In this document: positions 46,003-56,900 of the stretch, piece after piece
How the letters are laid out: each line of letters opens with the position of its first letter
Position numbering within the stretch: the stretch's first letter is position 1
Source of the DNA: Oscarella lobularis
Taxonomy: Eukaryota; Porifera; Homoscleromorpha; Homosclerophorida; Oscarellidae
Reading direction: 5' to 3'
DNA: 64,000 nt
Assembly (NCBI RefSeq): GCF_947507565.1
Contig: NC_089189.1
Span: 1,178,001 to 1,242,000, forward strand
Made by a program: the position numbers and the translations under genes
Notes under the pieces: generated by a model
Told to the model about the DNA's origin: nothing
Databases searched by the model: none
The model's input: the letters and a program-made list of their open reading frames with translations, nothing else

Positions 46003-46769
46003 CCCCACGGCGCGGCGGCGACAAGTCGTTATCAAGTCGTTCTTTACTTTAGCGCGCGCTAACTCAACTAGCCCCTTGTTCCTCCTTCGTGTTTTTTAGT
46101 CGGTTCGCGGTTCGCTAGATCACTTATTGCGACTGGATTATGCTAGTATTGATGAAAGGAACTCGCTGTGAAGCTGCGAGGAGTCGAACCTCGCGCTAGA
46201 CCGGGCAAATCCTCACGACAAGTAATCTACACTCGCTGAGGGCGATTTTTGGAGAGAAAACTGCTTCTATGAAAACGAAAAACAAAGTGAGTGCTACGCT
46301 GTCCGTGTTTTGACTCGTCTATCCACGAGATATCTCGATGGTAAAGATATAAGGTTTTATCCCCCCGGATCTTTCATGCATAATTTATTGTCGCTTTTAG
46401 AAAGGAGAAGAAGAAGTATTGGCTTCCGTTATTGAATGACTTCGTGTGAAGACACGTGTACTGCGCAGACAATTGTCCGAAAAATAATGAAATTCGTTAG
46501 TAATCAATTATCCTTTTTTTTCTCGTCCTTAATTAAATCATTCAGGGTAGTCAATGTTGCTTCGCTATCTGGATTAGGCTTGTCGGACGCATTCTTTGGC
46601 GTTTCGAGTCTTTGAAAACACGTGATAATAGTTGCAGCTAATAATGTATTTCTTAATTTTAATTTTCAAATAACTCTTAATCAGTTTCTCTTTCTTTAGC
46701 TGATCCGAGCATTGTTTGCTCCTACTGAAAAAAGGCACGGTGCCGTGACACTGCCATCATCTAAGAAGC
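46003..46769. other. Intergenic region with a tRNA-like T-arm
   Basis: Contains the start region of the reductase gene and AT-rich sequence. At 46177-46193 the minus strand reads CGAGGTTCGACTCCTCG, a perfect T-arm with the internal B-box of Pol III promoters. No matching D-arm, anticodon arm or acceptor partner could be found. It may be a tRNA-derived fragment. Confidence 0.35.
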
Positions 46770-46960
46770 CGAGCCAACGTCAGTTGAAATGATCAACCCG
46801 GCCAGGTGGGCAGGAGCCAGAGAGACATCAAGAAACACAGCAGCCAACACATCTTTGGGAGTACCCAAATGGCATGGCCGGCGATTTTTGACTTCACTGC
46901 GTCAAAGAATCCCGAAGTAGCTGGTGCTGTCGTCCAACACACGTGTCCAAACTCCGGGAA
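46770..46960 (-). pseudogene. Decayed partial copy of the PECR-like gene
   Basis: This stretch aligns with 45260-45440 of the intact reductase gene in the same orientation. Shared blocks are GACAACAAGAAACA/GACATCAAGAAACA, GGGAGTRCCCAA, GCCGGCGATTT.GACTTCA and GCGTCAAA.A.TCCC. It covers the C-terminal third of the protein with several small indels, no start and no stop, so it cannot make the enzyme. Confidence 0.7.
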
Positions 46961-47300
46961 TGCTTCTCATCAGAGGGTGCAGTTTGAGAAGAGACTCCTT
47001 TTGGTGGCAACTGGCCAAAGACGTAAGTTCAGTATTAAAGTACTTTGTATAATTTTCTCTTTACACGCCGTTCCCATTGTAGCTGCACGAACGGGCCGGA
47101 GCACGGGAAAAGACGTGCTAGAGTAGTGTGGGGATTCATTTTATAGTGCATGCATGGTACGGTACAGTACAACTACATAGTGCATGTGGAGTACCGTAGG
47201 GACACGGCCTTACAACCGCCCTACGAAATTTTAAGTGAATTGAAGCTCAACGATAAAGCAGGTAAACATATACTTACTTTGTTACTCGCGTATTAATGAT

Positions 47301-47640
47301 TTTTTTAGGAGTGGGGGTCCTGGGCATGACCCTGTGATCAAAAAACTGCTCACTACCGGGGTCCTTGGCATGACCCCGTCATCAAAAACTGCTTCGGGGT
47401 CCTGAGCACGACCCCGTATCAAAAACTGCTCATAGACGAAAGGAGAGGGACGGATGATTTATTTAATAAATTGAAAAAAATTGCACAGACTTTCCCCTCG
47501 CGTTTTCATGCAGAGGCAGTTTAGACCGGGTCATGCCCGGGACCCCTGCGAGGCAGTTTTTGATGACGGGGTCTTGCCCAGGACCCCGGTGGAGCAGTTT
47601 TTCATCACGGGGTCATGCTCAGGACCCCAATCCTAAAAAC
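47301..47640. mobile_element. Foldback-type element with multi-unit inverted arms
   Basis: The left arm (47301-47432) has three units of about 40 bp built on GGGGTCCTGGGCATGACCC followed by RTSATCAAAAACTGCTC. The right arm (about 47508-47640) carries the same units in inverse orientation, ending in TCCTAAAAA, the complement of the left start TTTTTAGGA. The middle (47433-47507) is AT-rich and non-coding. Arms composed of internal tandem units are typical of foldback (FB) and related non-autonomous elements. No transposase is present. Confidence 0.7.
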
Positions 47641-47703
47641 GAAACGTTTAGCCTAATAAGAGGCAATGAAACTGCTTACCAGGTGGAATCCCAGGGACTC
47701 GTA

Positions 47704-47728
47704 CACCCCCCCCACCCCCCCACCCCCT
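47704..47728 (+). repeat. C-rich simple repeat
   Basis: An almost pure cytosine tract interrupted by single A residues (CCCCCCCCACCCCCCC type). It lies just beyond the foldback element, and its length is likely to vary. No function is evident. Confidence 0.8.
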
Positions 47729-48376
47729 ACAAGATGAGCAGTGCTGAAGCGTGGGATATTCTGGAATGCCACGTTGCTATGGTTTCACGGCGCAGACACT
47801 CGGCTGACTACACTAGCTGCTGCCCAAAGGCACTAGGAACCTATTGCAGACGTGTACATTCAGCTGAACAGAAGCGTTCGAAACGCTCAGAGAGTCGACA
47901 GTCAATCTATACCACTGCATGGATAAGATTGCGCGCTTCATGATGAATGTGAGCGTGCAAGGATTGCCACTGGCGGGGAGGCGAGGTATAGACGACTTCC
48001 TAGGACTTATTTTAGCTGTGCACTACGGCGCTCCTAAAAGCGACGTGTGCCACGTTTCGAGTAGCGTTAGCACAGCTGACACCCACTAAAAATAACACAA
48101 CGATTCTCTTCTGGCAAACCGTCGTGTACTATTATTACCTCATCCAATTAATCGGAAGGATTTATTTGAAATGAATGTATGCCATCCCTTCTTGCCATAA
48201 GTCCTCCACTCATTCGTGAAACAACGATTATGTGTGTCTCCCGTCCGTATGTGCTTTCCATAGCTGTGTACGGTTTGCTGCACTTGCATTTAATTAAATA
48301 TCGATCCGACTGCTCTTACCTCGCAGAGGACTTCGGGTTTCGTGCAAAAATTTCAGGTCCTATCGAATAAGGGATT
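47729..48376. other. Intergenic region, nothing recognised
   Basis: A 136-codon frame that begins inside the foldback arm reads into this region (to 47943) but has no recognisable domain and crosses the C-rich tract, so I do not count it as a gene. The remainder is AT-rich with scattered stops on both strands. Confidence 0.4.
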
Positions 48377-48600
48377 TGATTGTCCTACGGTGGTACACGG
48401 CGCTGGATTCAACCAACACGCTTTCGCGTGCCATTAGGCGTTTTGACGCCTTTCCATCGCTTTCGACTTTTGTCAGTCTCTTGGTTTCCTAGAAAAGACA
48501 AAGGCGAGGAAATAAAAGTTAAATGCAGGCGCGTGCAACGTAGGATTGCCTTGCGGCGACAAGATGCAAACTGCCACACATCATAGCATTGCGTGAGGTC
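48377..48600. repeat. Left copy of a duplicated flank
   Basis: Aligns over about 220 bp with 63563-63777 in the same orientation. The longest block is CTTTCGACTTTTGTCAGTCT, followed by CTTGGTT.CCTAGAAAA, GGCGCGTGCAACGTA.GATTG and GACAAGATGCA. The two copies bracket the three-gene Kelch-Death-kinase array. In the right copy a minus-strand frame is open; here it is broken by stops. Confidence 0.7.
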
Positions 48601-48710
48601 CAGCCAGAGACAAGTTTACCGCCTGGACAGAATCTGCTGAATTCGAGCTCTCTTGCGCTGGAAAAAGACGCTGTGTAAAGGAAAAGAGCTCCAAGGGTCC
48701 CCTTCTATAC

Positions 48711-48857
48711 GGGCAGTTCGATGCTTTGGTTGTCGAGGTCGACGAGAGACTGGAACGGCATCGGGCGAGAAGCGATGTAGTAGGCGGTCGCTGCGGCGAC
48801 CGTTCCGAGGCCGATGAGCGTCGATTGGGACGACAGAAACGAAAGCCAGTCCGACAT
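48711..48857 (-). pseudogene. Orphan exon like the N-terminus of a long-chain acyl-CoA synthetase
   Basis: The minus strand reads MSDWLSFLSSQSTLIGLGTV and then AYYIASRPMPF...LVDLDNQSIELP before a GT donor. ACSL1/5/6-type enzymes begin with such a membrane helix followed by a (S/T)RP, DLxxQSxE stretch. The downstream exons with the AMP-binding domain are not found in the following 2.5 kb on this strand. It is probably a left-over first exon or a small unrelated membrane peptide. Confidence 0.4.
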
Positions 48858-49184
48858 GGGTGGAATCGCGTTACTTCCCGGACAAGGAGAGCCACGTGCA
48901 CAGGTTAACATAATGTGGAAATTTCACAGACACAAAAACCACACTAATCATCAGTTCCTCTATCTGTTTAGGGTTTGGACAACAAAGAAATCAAAGAAAA
49001 AATCTAAAGGGAACACAGAGAGAAAAATTCAACCAGAAACTTAGCAGAAAAACGACAAAGGTAAAAATGGGGTATAGGGAAACAGAAAAACGCCAAAAGA
49101 TACACAGAAATCGAGACAAATGGGTACAGGAAGAAAAATTGTTACTGAATGTATGATACGCCTTACACAAATGAATGCTGACAG
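48858..49184. other. A-rich intergenic stretch 3' of K1
   Basis: Adenine-rich, low-complexity sequence (runs such as AAGAAATCAAAGAAAAAATC) with no open frame of interest. It probably includes the K1 3' untranslated region. Confidence 0.5.
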
Positions 49185-52100
49185 TTAGGAATTAAGACTC
49201 TTTTCGCCTTCTATTATCATTAGAAGGATGTCGCGGAACATGGGCCTCTCCTGCGGCTTGAGACGAACGCACCGCTTTAGTACGTCATTGAAAAACGGCG
49301 GGACATCCGTTGCTAGGCCTTCTGGAAGTTCGCCTCCACCCATGACGTGCAGGCGAATAAGATCGTTTCTCATATCTAAACTCATTTGTCTAAAAGCAAG
49401 TAAAGGAATTATTTAATTAAACCTTTATATGGGCTTTGTTTTTCGCGGATTTCCCACAGCACTACGCCGTAGCTGTAGACGTCGGCTTTTCGAGCAAGAT
49501 CCAACTTCGAGCGGTCGTCTCCGTCGCCGTACGGACGATCGCGATATCGCTCAGGGGCGATGTGGGTGACCGTGCCTCCTGGCATATGCGAACTGTCTGG
49601 TCGCATCGTCGTAACGGAGCTGATCCCCGCCATTTTAGAAAGACCAAAATCGGCCACCTAATGAGAAAACTCAAAAACCCCTCTAGAAAATACCCTAATA
49701 ATGAACCTTGCAAATGAAAGGAAATATCAGATTAGGAAGAATGTTGACCAAGACGTTCTGCGCTTTCAAGTCTTGGTGAATGACGGAGGGATGATTGTAG
49801 TGGAGATGAAGCATTCCTTCGGCGATTTGCTTGGCGAATTTGACTCGCGACTGCCATTTTTCGACGGTTTCTTCGTGCTGCTTGGGCGACTTGAGAAGCG
49901 AATGCAAGCTACCTTCGCTTACGAAGTCCGTCACGAGAGCATAGTGTCGGGGAACGGCGCAGAGTCCAATGAGACACAAGACGTTGTCATGCGCTTTTAT
50001 TCGGAGGAGAATCGACGCTTCCTTTTTAAACATTTCGTATTCTCTGCCAACGAAAAATGACTATTTAATTAAAAAATATAAAGATGTATGCTCACTTTTC
50101 CGTTCTTCTCTTCCTGAAATCGTAGAACAATTTCACGGCAACGGTCCTCTTAATTCCTCTTTTCTTCAGCGTCGCTTTGTACACTTCGCCGTAGCCTCCT
50201 CCGCCGAGAAAATCCTTGTCTTCGTCGTAGACAAGCTCGTCTCGTTCAATTTGAAGGTCAGGTTCCAAAAGTGCTTCCTAATAAGACATTAAACCACAAC
50301 CCGAAGATTTAAACAATAAAATACTTTGGTCATGTTCTCGTAGATTTCTGGAAAGACTTCTCTAACGCCTGAACCGAGGTCGGCGGAGAATAGAGCGGCG
50401 CTCAACGCTTCTCGCGTCGCCTTGAGACCGTGTTTCCTGATCCAGGCTTGGAGGAAGCGAAGCGGCTGGTCTTCTCTCTCTTCTAATTCGATTTCTTTGA
50501 TTTCGAAGTCGGTGAAGAAGGGCACAATGAATCGAGCGACGACTCTCCATTGAAAGCGCATAATATACGAAATTTCGTCCATTTCGAGATGAGAGGGATT
50601 ATATCGGAGAGCTACATTTGCATAGACCAATAAAATCAAGTAAAGACGTATGAGAATAAAGAATTTACCAACGTCACGACTTGGTTCAAGTTTCAAAAAG
50701 CCGTATTTATCCGTCGTGACGAAATTGACTTCGGGAAGCTTCAGAGCACCCTGAAACACAAAATTAAACAATAAAAATACGATTTCCTAATACTAACCTC
50801 AACGTGATCACATATGTTTCTAGATGCGGAGCACTGAATGCGAAGAACCTGACGTCGATCGCCGGAAATGATCGTGACGTTGGCAGACATCGTTGGAAGA
50901 CGTTGTAGATGCTCTCGATGATTGTAGGCGAAGTAGAAGGTGTCGACCCACGCGTCAATGGGACTATCTCTGACCGCTAGCAACTGCTTCATGTCGATCA
51001 AGTATGATTTGCGACGACTTTCGTTGATCCAGCCTTCAATGTCGTCCGCTTCGACGACGTTTAAATGAGTGGGCGAGAGAACGAGATTTTTGACGCGTTG
51101 ATCGAAGAGTAGAGGTTGACCGCGGCCGTCGTTGCGATAGTCGAGATAACGATCCCGATGTTCGGGTCGCGTTGAGATGAGGCAGAGATCGAATTGCCAA
51201 CCGTCGGGAATTTTGATTTTTTCGAAAGAGAGAGCATGGAATGAGAATGCCTGTTCACCCAACCCGTAGAAATGAGTGAAGAAACTGCAACTCACATCCT
51301 CATTCGAAGAGGCGACGTCGACGGCGGAAGCGGCGGCGGCCGGAGCGGACGGAGAGACGATGACTTTGACGACAGACGATTGAAGAAGAGCGGCGATTTT
51401 TCGCTGTCCCGCTCTATCAATGACGATCTTCTCGTCGAATTTAATTGGGTGTTTGGTCGTCGCCAAATGATCGTGAGGTTGATAGAAGAAGACGACTTTA
51501 GAAGCGCTCGTTTTAGGCTTCATTGGATCGAGATTGAGACCGTGCTCGTGACACATTTCAATGTGTACGTCATCGTCGGATAAGCCGGAAGGAAGAGACA
51601 ATTGAATCAGATCGCTCACGAATTCGTCGTCAAGGAGACCCTGCGATTGTTTGGCGTCGAATGTGAAGAGGGTCAAGCTCATTGACGTCTTTGGAGTCGA
51701 CGAAAGTGCAGTGCGGGGGTGAATTCGAAGGATTGATCCCGTATTTGGGATTGAGATCTCCGCTCCTTTGTCCAATGAGACTGGAGTGGCGAATCTCTTC
51801 CATCGAGTGAAGATGAGAACGCTTTGAGGCGTTACGACGGCAATTACGTCTTCTACTCGTTGGGGAGACGGATGCAACAAGTCGCGTTCCTTTTGAGACA
51901 GACCTTCGCAATTCTATACAAATGAAAATAATTACGTGACGTTTAAATATTGATTTCTACCATTGTTGGAGAGTTGGAACGAAACGGTGCATTCTTATCA
52001 TTCTTATCAAATTTGGACGTTTCTTGTTCAATTGGTTCGCTCAAATTGTGTCGAAGGAATTTTTCAGTCATACTTTTTAAATCTAATCACGCAATAAAAT

Positions 52101-53334
52101 TAGGATGGATAATGATATTAATCTTTACCGTATTTCAAAACGTCTAATAGCGCCTCTGGTGTGTTCTCGCCAAATTCATAGGGTGATCCTCCATATCGCA
52201 GAATAAACAGAAGACCTCTTCGAACAATAGAGCAGACTGATTGGCGCCCTGTTGGAATGGGCTCATCTGATATTGACACCTGTCAAATGAACAACGTCAT
52301 CGTAGAATGTCATATGAAAATATTTCAATTACCTTTTTGCACTTTTGAAAGTCAATTAGAATCATTTGGGCCAGAGACAGAGGAAACCCGTCTTTCCCAT
52401 ATCCCCACAAGACAAAAGCAACTGGCCCCCCTAATGTGGGAATATCAACGACAACCGTCGAATGGAGGAATCGAGGAATGAGATGATCATCCAATTTCAT
52501 TTCAATCCACTCCTACGCAAATAAATCACATTAGTTAATTAATTAATAACAACCCTATCTCATAACCAGTGAACTGAACATGAACAGAAAAGCATCTGGA
52601 AACACTCCCCCAAGAGGACCACAACCGCCAATGAGAATAGCTCGATTAATACCAATGGTAGTGAAGGAATGTCCGGATCGAGGATGTGGTTTTTTTCCTG
52701 TGCATTGAGCTGGAATCCAATTCCCTTCAAACAAATGTCTACATTGAATTCAAAATAATTTTACACGTCACTCACTCTTTCGGATGCAAAACAACCAAAC
52801 TTCATTGTTCCACCCCATGCCAGGATGTTTTGAAGAAGTAATGAATTGAGATCCATCTGGTATTGGTGAAACAATCTTTGTTCCGAATCCGCCCATGATG
52901 ACGAGATGTTCGTCTCCTTTCTTTCCTAACACGCACATTCCTTGGCTCTCTCTCCCGCTGGGCGTTGATTGGTCATTGGAATGGATTCGTTGCCATTCCA
53001 ACGTCAATCCATCCAATTTGTGAACATCGTTCGAAAAGACTGGACGGCGATCAGACGAGAAGTAGTCACCACCAAATTGATAAATGTCCCGATTTTGGAC
53101 GACACCGATTCGTGCGCCCCCACATGTATGAGGAAGGTCGGATGGGCTGTTGGATGTTGCTCGTCGTTCATTCCATTGACTTGTCAACAGATTGAAGCAC
53201 TCGATCAAATCGGGAGAACACAAGTACTTCTCTCCCGTCGATTCTCTCACCGCTTCTCCTCCCCACAGAAGCATTTCATCATTGAGCACGGCAGCGACGT
53301 GTCCATATCGAGATGACGGACACGCGGATGACAT
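49185..53334 (-). CDS. K1: Kelch-Death-kinase protein
   Basis: About 12 exons, about 1,200 aa. Exon 1 (53334-52772) starts MSSACPSSRYGHVAAVLNDE and encodes Kelch blades (EMLLWGG, DIYQFGG, HLVIMGG, NEVWLF). Exons 2-4 (52738-52567, 52512-52333, from 52279) add further blades (HPRSGHSFTTIG, AILIGG, FVLWGYG). Exon 6 (about 51915-50800) is an unassigned region of about 370 aa. Exon 8 (about 50612-50330) is a Death domain (YIMRFQWRVVARFIVPFFTD, LRFLQAWIRKHGLKATREAL). The kinase occupies the last 290 aa: glycine loop FLGGGGYGEVYKATL, lysine VAVKLF, helix-C FKKEASIL, loop VIHQDLKAQNVLV, DFGLSK, IAPERY and SYGVVLWEI, so all catalytic residues are present. The TKL-type kinase with a preceding Death domain resembles IRAK/Pelle. 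No signal peptide or membrane segment is seen, so it should act in the cytosol, perhaps in innate or stress signalling (inference). Confidence 0.8.
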
Positions 53335-53924
53335 TTTCGAAGAGGAGAAACGGTTCGAGAGAACGGAATCGAGTGCTTCAACGACGAGACATCAAAACGA
53401 GTCTAACAGAAAGAAAAATGACAATTGATGAAACGCAAATCGTTGACTGGACCTTTGCAGGACGACTCAATCGCTCCAGCGACGACAAAACCGACTCAAA
53501 AAGGAGAACTACGAAACCGAAATCACGTGACTTAGACGTACCGATCAATGAGAAACGCTGACACGAAAGTATTGCAAAAGTAAAAATATTCATGAGAAAC
53601 GAAGAAATAAAAACGAAATAAAGAATCAAACTGCACGTGAGAGGACGGGAGAGTTCACGCAAACGCAACGCAAATCGTTGACTGGACCTTTGCAGGACGA
53701 CTCAATCGCGCCAGCGACGACAAAACCGACTCAAAAAGGAGAACTAAGACGAACAGGAAATCACGTGACTTAGACTATAAAACAGATCAATTAATATTGT
53801 CACAGGATAAAACGCTAACACGAAAGTATTGCAAATATTCACGAGAAAACGTAGAAACAAAAAAAGAATCAAACTGCACGTGAGAGTACGGGGATGTGAC
53901 TGAATTTTAAATTTTGAGATTACT
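53335..53924. repeat. K1/K2 intergenic region with a duplicated promoter block
   Basis: A block of about 225 bp occurs twice in tandem (about 53437-53660 and 53669-53890). Both start with CGCAAATCGTTGACTGGACC and run through ACAAAACCGACTCAAAAAGG, a TCACGTGA box and ATCAAACTGCACGTGAGA. A single version is present upstream of K2 (from about 58182) and of K3 (from about 62720). The block therefore belongs to the 5' region of each gene in the array, and the K1 version was doubled. Confidence 0.8.
53523..53530. promoter_or_regulatory. TCACGTGA E-box upstream of K1
   Basis: Palindromic E-box 189 bp before the K1 ATG. A second copy at 53761-53768 lies in the duplicated block. The same site is found 189 bp upstream of K2 and about 196 bp upstream of K3. 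The extended form (TCACGTGACTT) fits MITF/TFE or USF-type bHLH-zip factors. Regulation is inferred from conserved position only. Confidence 0.45.
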
Positions 53925-56900
53925 TCAATTGGCTTTGTATTCTGCTTCGGTTATTAGCGCCACCACGATGTCGCGGAACGTCGGTCGATTCCGCGGATCG
54001 AATTGCAAAGATTTCTTCATGAGATCGTCGAAAAACGACGGAACACCCGTTGCTCGGCCTTCGGGAAATTTCTCTCCACTTTTCACGAGAAAGCGAATCA
54101 TATCCTTATCCTTACCTAAGCGAAAAAATAGCCAACGTCTCAAAATGTCATAAAGAATGAATTTGACCTTGATAGGGATGACGCCTTTCACGTATTTCCC
54201 ACAGCAAAACACCGTAACTATAAACGTCGGATTTTTTCACCAAATCCATCTTTCGACCCCCGTCGTCTTCGTCGCCGTACGGATGCTCGGAATAGCGCTC
54301 CGGAGCGATGTGAGTGACAGTGCCAACCGGATTCGAACCGTCTCGTCGCACCGACGTAACGGAACTGACGCCAGACATTTTTGAAAGACCGAAATCGGAA
54401 ACCTAGAAATAGTTTCATAAACAGGCACGTCGAAATCGAATAATCTACCTTGCAAATAAATTGGACGCTATTGCTGTGTCGAATGCACTCGACTAAGACG
54501 TTCTGCGCTTTCAAATCGTAGTGAATCACCGGCGGTTGAATGGAGTGGAGATGAAGCATTCCGTCGGCGATTTGCTTCGCGAATTGGAGTCGCGTTTCCC
54601 ACTTCTCGACTGCCGCTTTGTGCTCGGGCGACTTGAGAAGAGAAGATAAATCTCCGCCGCTCACAAACTCGGTTACGAGAGCGTAGAAGGTCGGAATAGC
54701 GCAAAGCCCGATTAGACGAAGAATGGAAGGATGCGGATCGATTTGAAGGAGAATTGCAGCCTCCTTCTTGAACATCTCGTATTCCCTGCAACGAAAACAA
54801 CAGCTAATAAGAAAGGAAGAGTCCATATGTAATAAGTAGGCTGACTTTTCCGTCTTTCTTCTCCTACTAAAATCCTTAAAGACTTTAATGGCGACTGTCT
54901 TCTCTGGCTTCCCGGCTTTCTTCAGCGTCGCTTTGAATACCTCGCCGCACGCTCCGCCGCCGAGAAAATCCTTGTCTTCGTCGTAATCGAGCTCACTTTG
55001 TTGAACCTGAACAGTCGAATCTAAAACCACTTCCTAGGAAACGTCGCATATAACATCATCATGAAAACAAATAAAGTGTATATGTCTATGTACCTTGGTA
55101 ATCTTTTCATAAATTTCAGGAAAGACTTCTTTAGCACCGGAAGCGAGGCCGACAGATATGAGGGCGGAGACGAGCGATTCTCGCGTTGCGCTGAGGTCGT
55201 ATTTGTCGATCCACGCCTCGAGGAAGCGAAGCGCCTGATCTTCTCTATCGTGTAATTGGATTTTTGCAATTTCGGAATCGGTTAAGTAGGGAAAGATGAC
55301 GCGAGCGACGTCAATCCATTGAGAGCGCATGACAAACGTCAGATCTTCCATTTCGAGATGAGATGGATTGTATTGGAGAGCTAAATTAAGTATAATCAAG
55401 TAAAATACATGAGAATAAAGAATTTACCCATCTCACGACTTGGTTTCAAATGGCCGCACTTATCGGTCGTGACCGTTTCAAATTCGGGAAGCTTCATAGA
55501 ACCCTAAAAACAAAAATTAAACAATAAAAACACAATGTCCTAACACTAACCTCTACGTGATCACATATGTTGGAAGATTCGGAGCATTGAATGCGAAGAC
55601 ATTGACGTCGATCGCCGGATTCGATCGTGACATAAGCGTTCATCGTTGGAAGTCGTTGTAGAAGCTCTCGATGATTGTAGGCGAAGTAGAAGGTGTCGAC
55701 CCACGCGTCAATGGGGCTATCTCTGACCGCTAGCAACTGCTGCATGTTGATGAAATATTTTTTGCGACGACTCTCGTTGATCGAGCCTTCGATGTCGTCC
55801 GCGTCGACGACGTTTGATTGGGTGCGCGAGAGAAGAAGATTTTTGACGCGTCGATCGAAGAGAAGAGGTTGGCCGCGGCCGTCGTTGCGATAGGCGAGAT
55901 AGCGATCCCGATGTTCGGGTCGCGTTGAGATGATGCAGAGATCGAATTGCCAACCGTCGGGAATTTTGATTTTTTCGAAAGAGAGAGCATGGAATGAGAA
56001 TGCCTGTTGACCCAACCCGTAGAAATGAGTGAAGAAACTGCAACTCACATCCTCATTCGAAGAGGCGACGGCGACGGCGGAAGCTGCGGCGGCCGGAGCA
56101 GAAGGAGAGACGATGACTTTGACGACAGACGATTGAAGAAGGGCGGCGATTTTTCGCTGTCCCGCTCTATCAATCACGATCTTCTCGTCGAATTTAATTG
56201 GGTGTTTGGTCGTCGCCAAATGATCGTGAGGTTGATAGAAGAAGACGACTTTAGAAGCGCTCGTTTTAGGCTTCATTGGATCGAGATTGAGACCGTGCTC
56301 GTGACACATTTCAATGTGTACGTCATCGTCGGATAAGCCGGAAGGAAGAGACAATTGAATCAGATCGCTCACGAATTCGTCGTCAAGGAGACCCTGCGAT
56401 TGTTTGGCGTCGAATGTGAAGAGGGTCAAGCTCATTGACGTCTTTGGAGTCGGCGAAAGTGCGGTGCGGGGCTGAATTCGAAGGATTGATCCCGTATTTG
56501 GAATGGAGATCTCCGCTCCTTTGTCCAATGAGACTGGGGTGGCGAATCTCTTCCATCGAGTGAAGATGAGAACGCTTTGAGGCGTTACGACGGCAATGAC
56601 GTCTTCTACTCGTTGGGGAGACGGATGCAACAATTCGCGTTCTTTTTGAGACAGACCTTCGCAATTCTACACAAATGAAAATAATTCTATTACCTTTAAA
56701 TATTGATTTCTACCATTGTCGGAGAGTTGGAACGAAACGGCGCATTTTTATCATTCTTATCAAATTTCGAAGTTTCTTGTTCAATTGGTTCGCTCAAATC
56801 ATGTCGAAGAAGTTTCTCAGTCATACTTTTTAAATCTAATCACGCAATGAAATCAGGCTGGATAATGAAATTAATCATTACCGTATTTCAAAATATCTAA

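Noticed and set aside
46160-46235. Possible tRNA gene on the minus strand
   Set aside because: Only the T-arm with B-box is convincing; no D-arm, anticodon arm or acceptor pairing could be built. Kept as a note on a tRNA-like fragment.
47300-47650. CRISPR-like array
   Set aside because: Repeated units are inverted between two arms without unique spacers, and the window is eukaryotic; a foldback element explains the pattern.
47533-47943. 136-codon plus-strand frame
   Set aside because: It begins inside the foldback arm, crosses a C-rich simple repeat and has no recognisable domain.
50600-50690. Membrane segment before the Death domain of K1 (FFILIRLYLILLVYANV)
   Set aside because: It lies within an intron between good splice sites; K2 and K3 do not preserve it.
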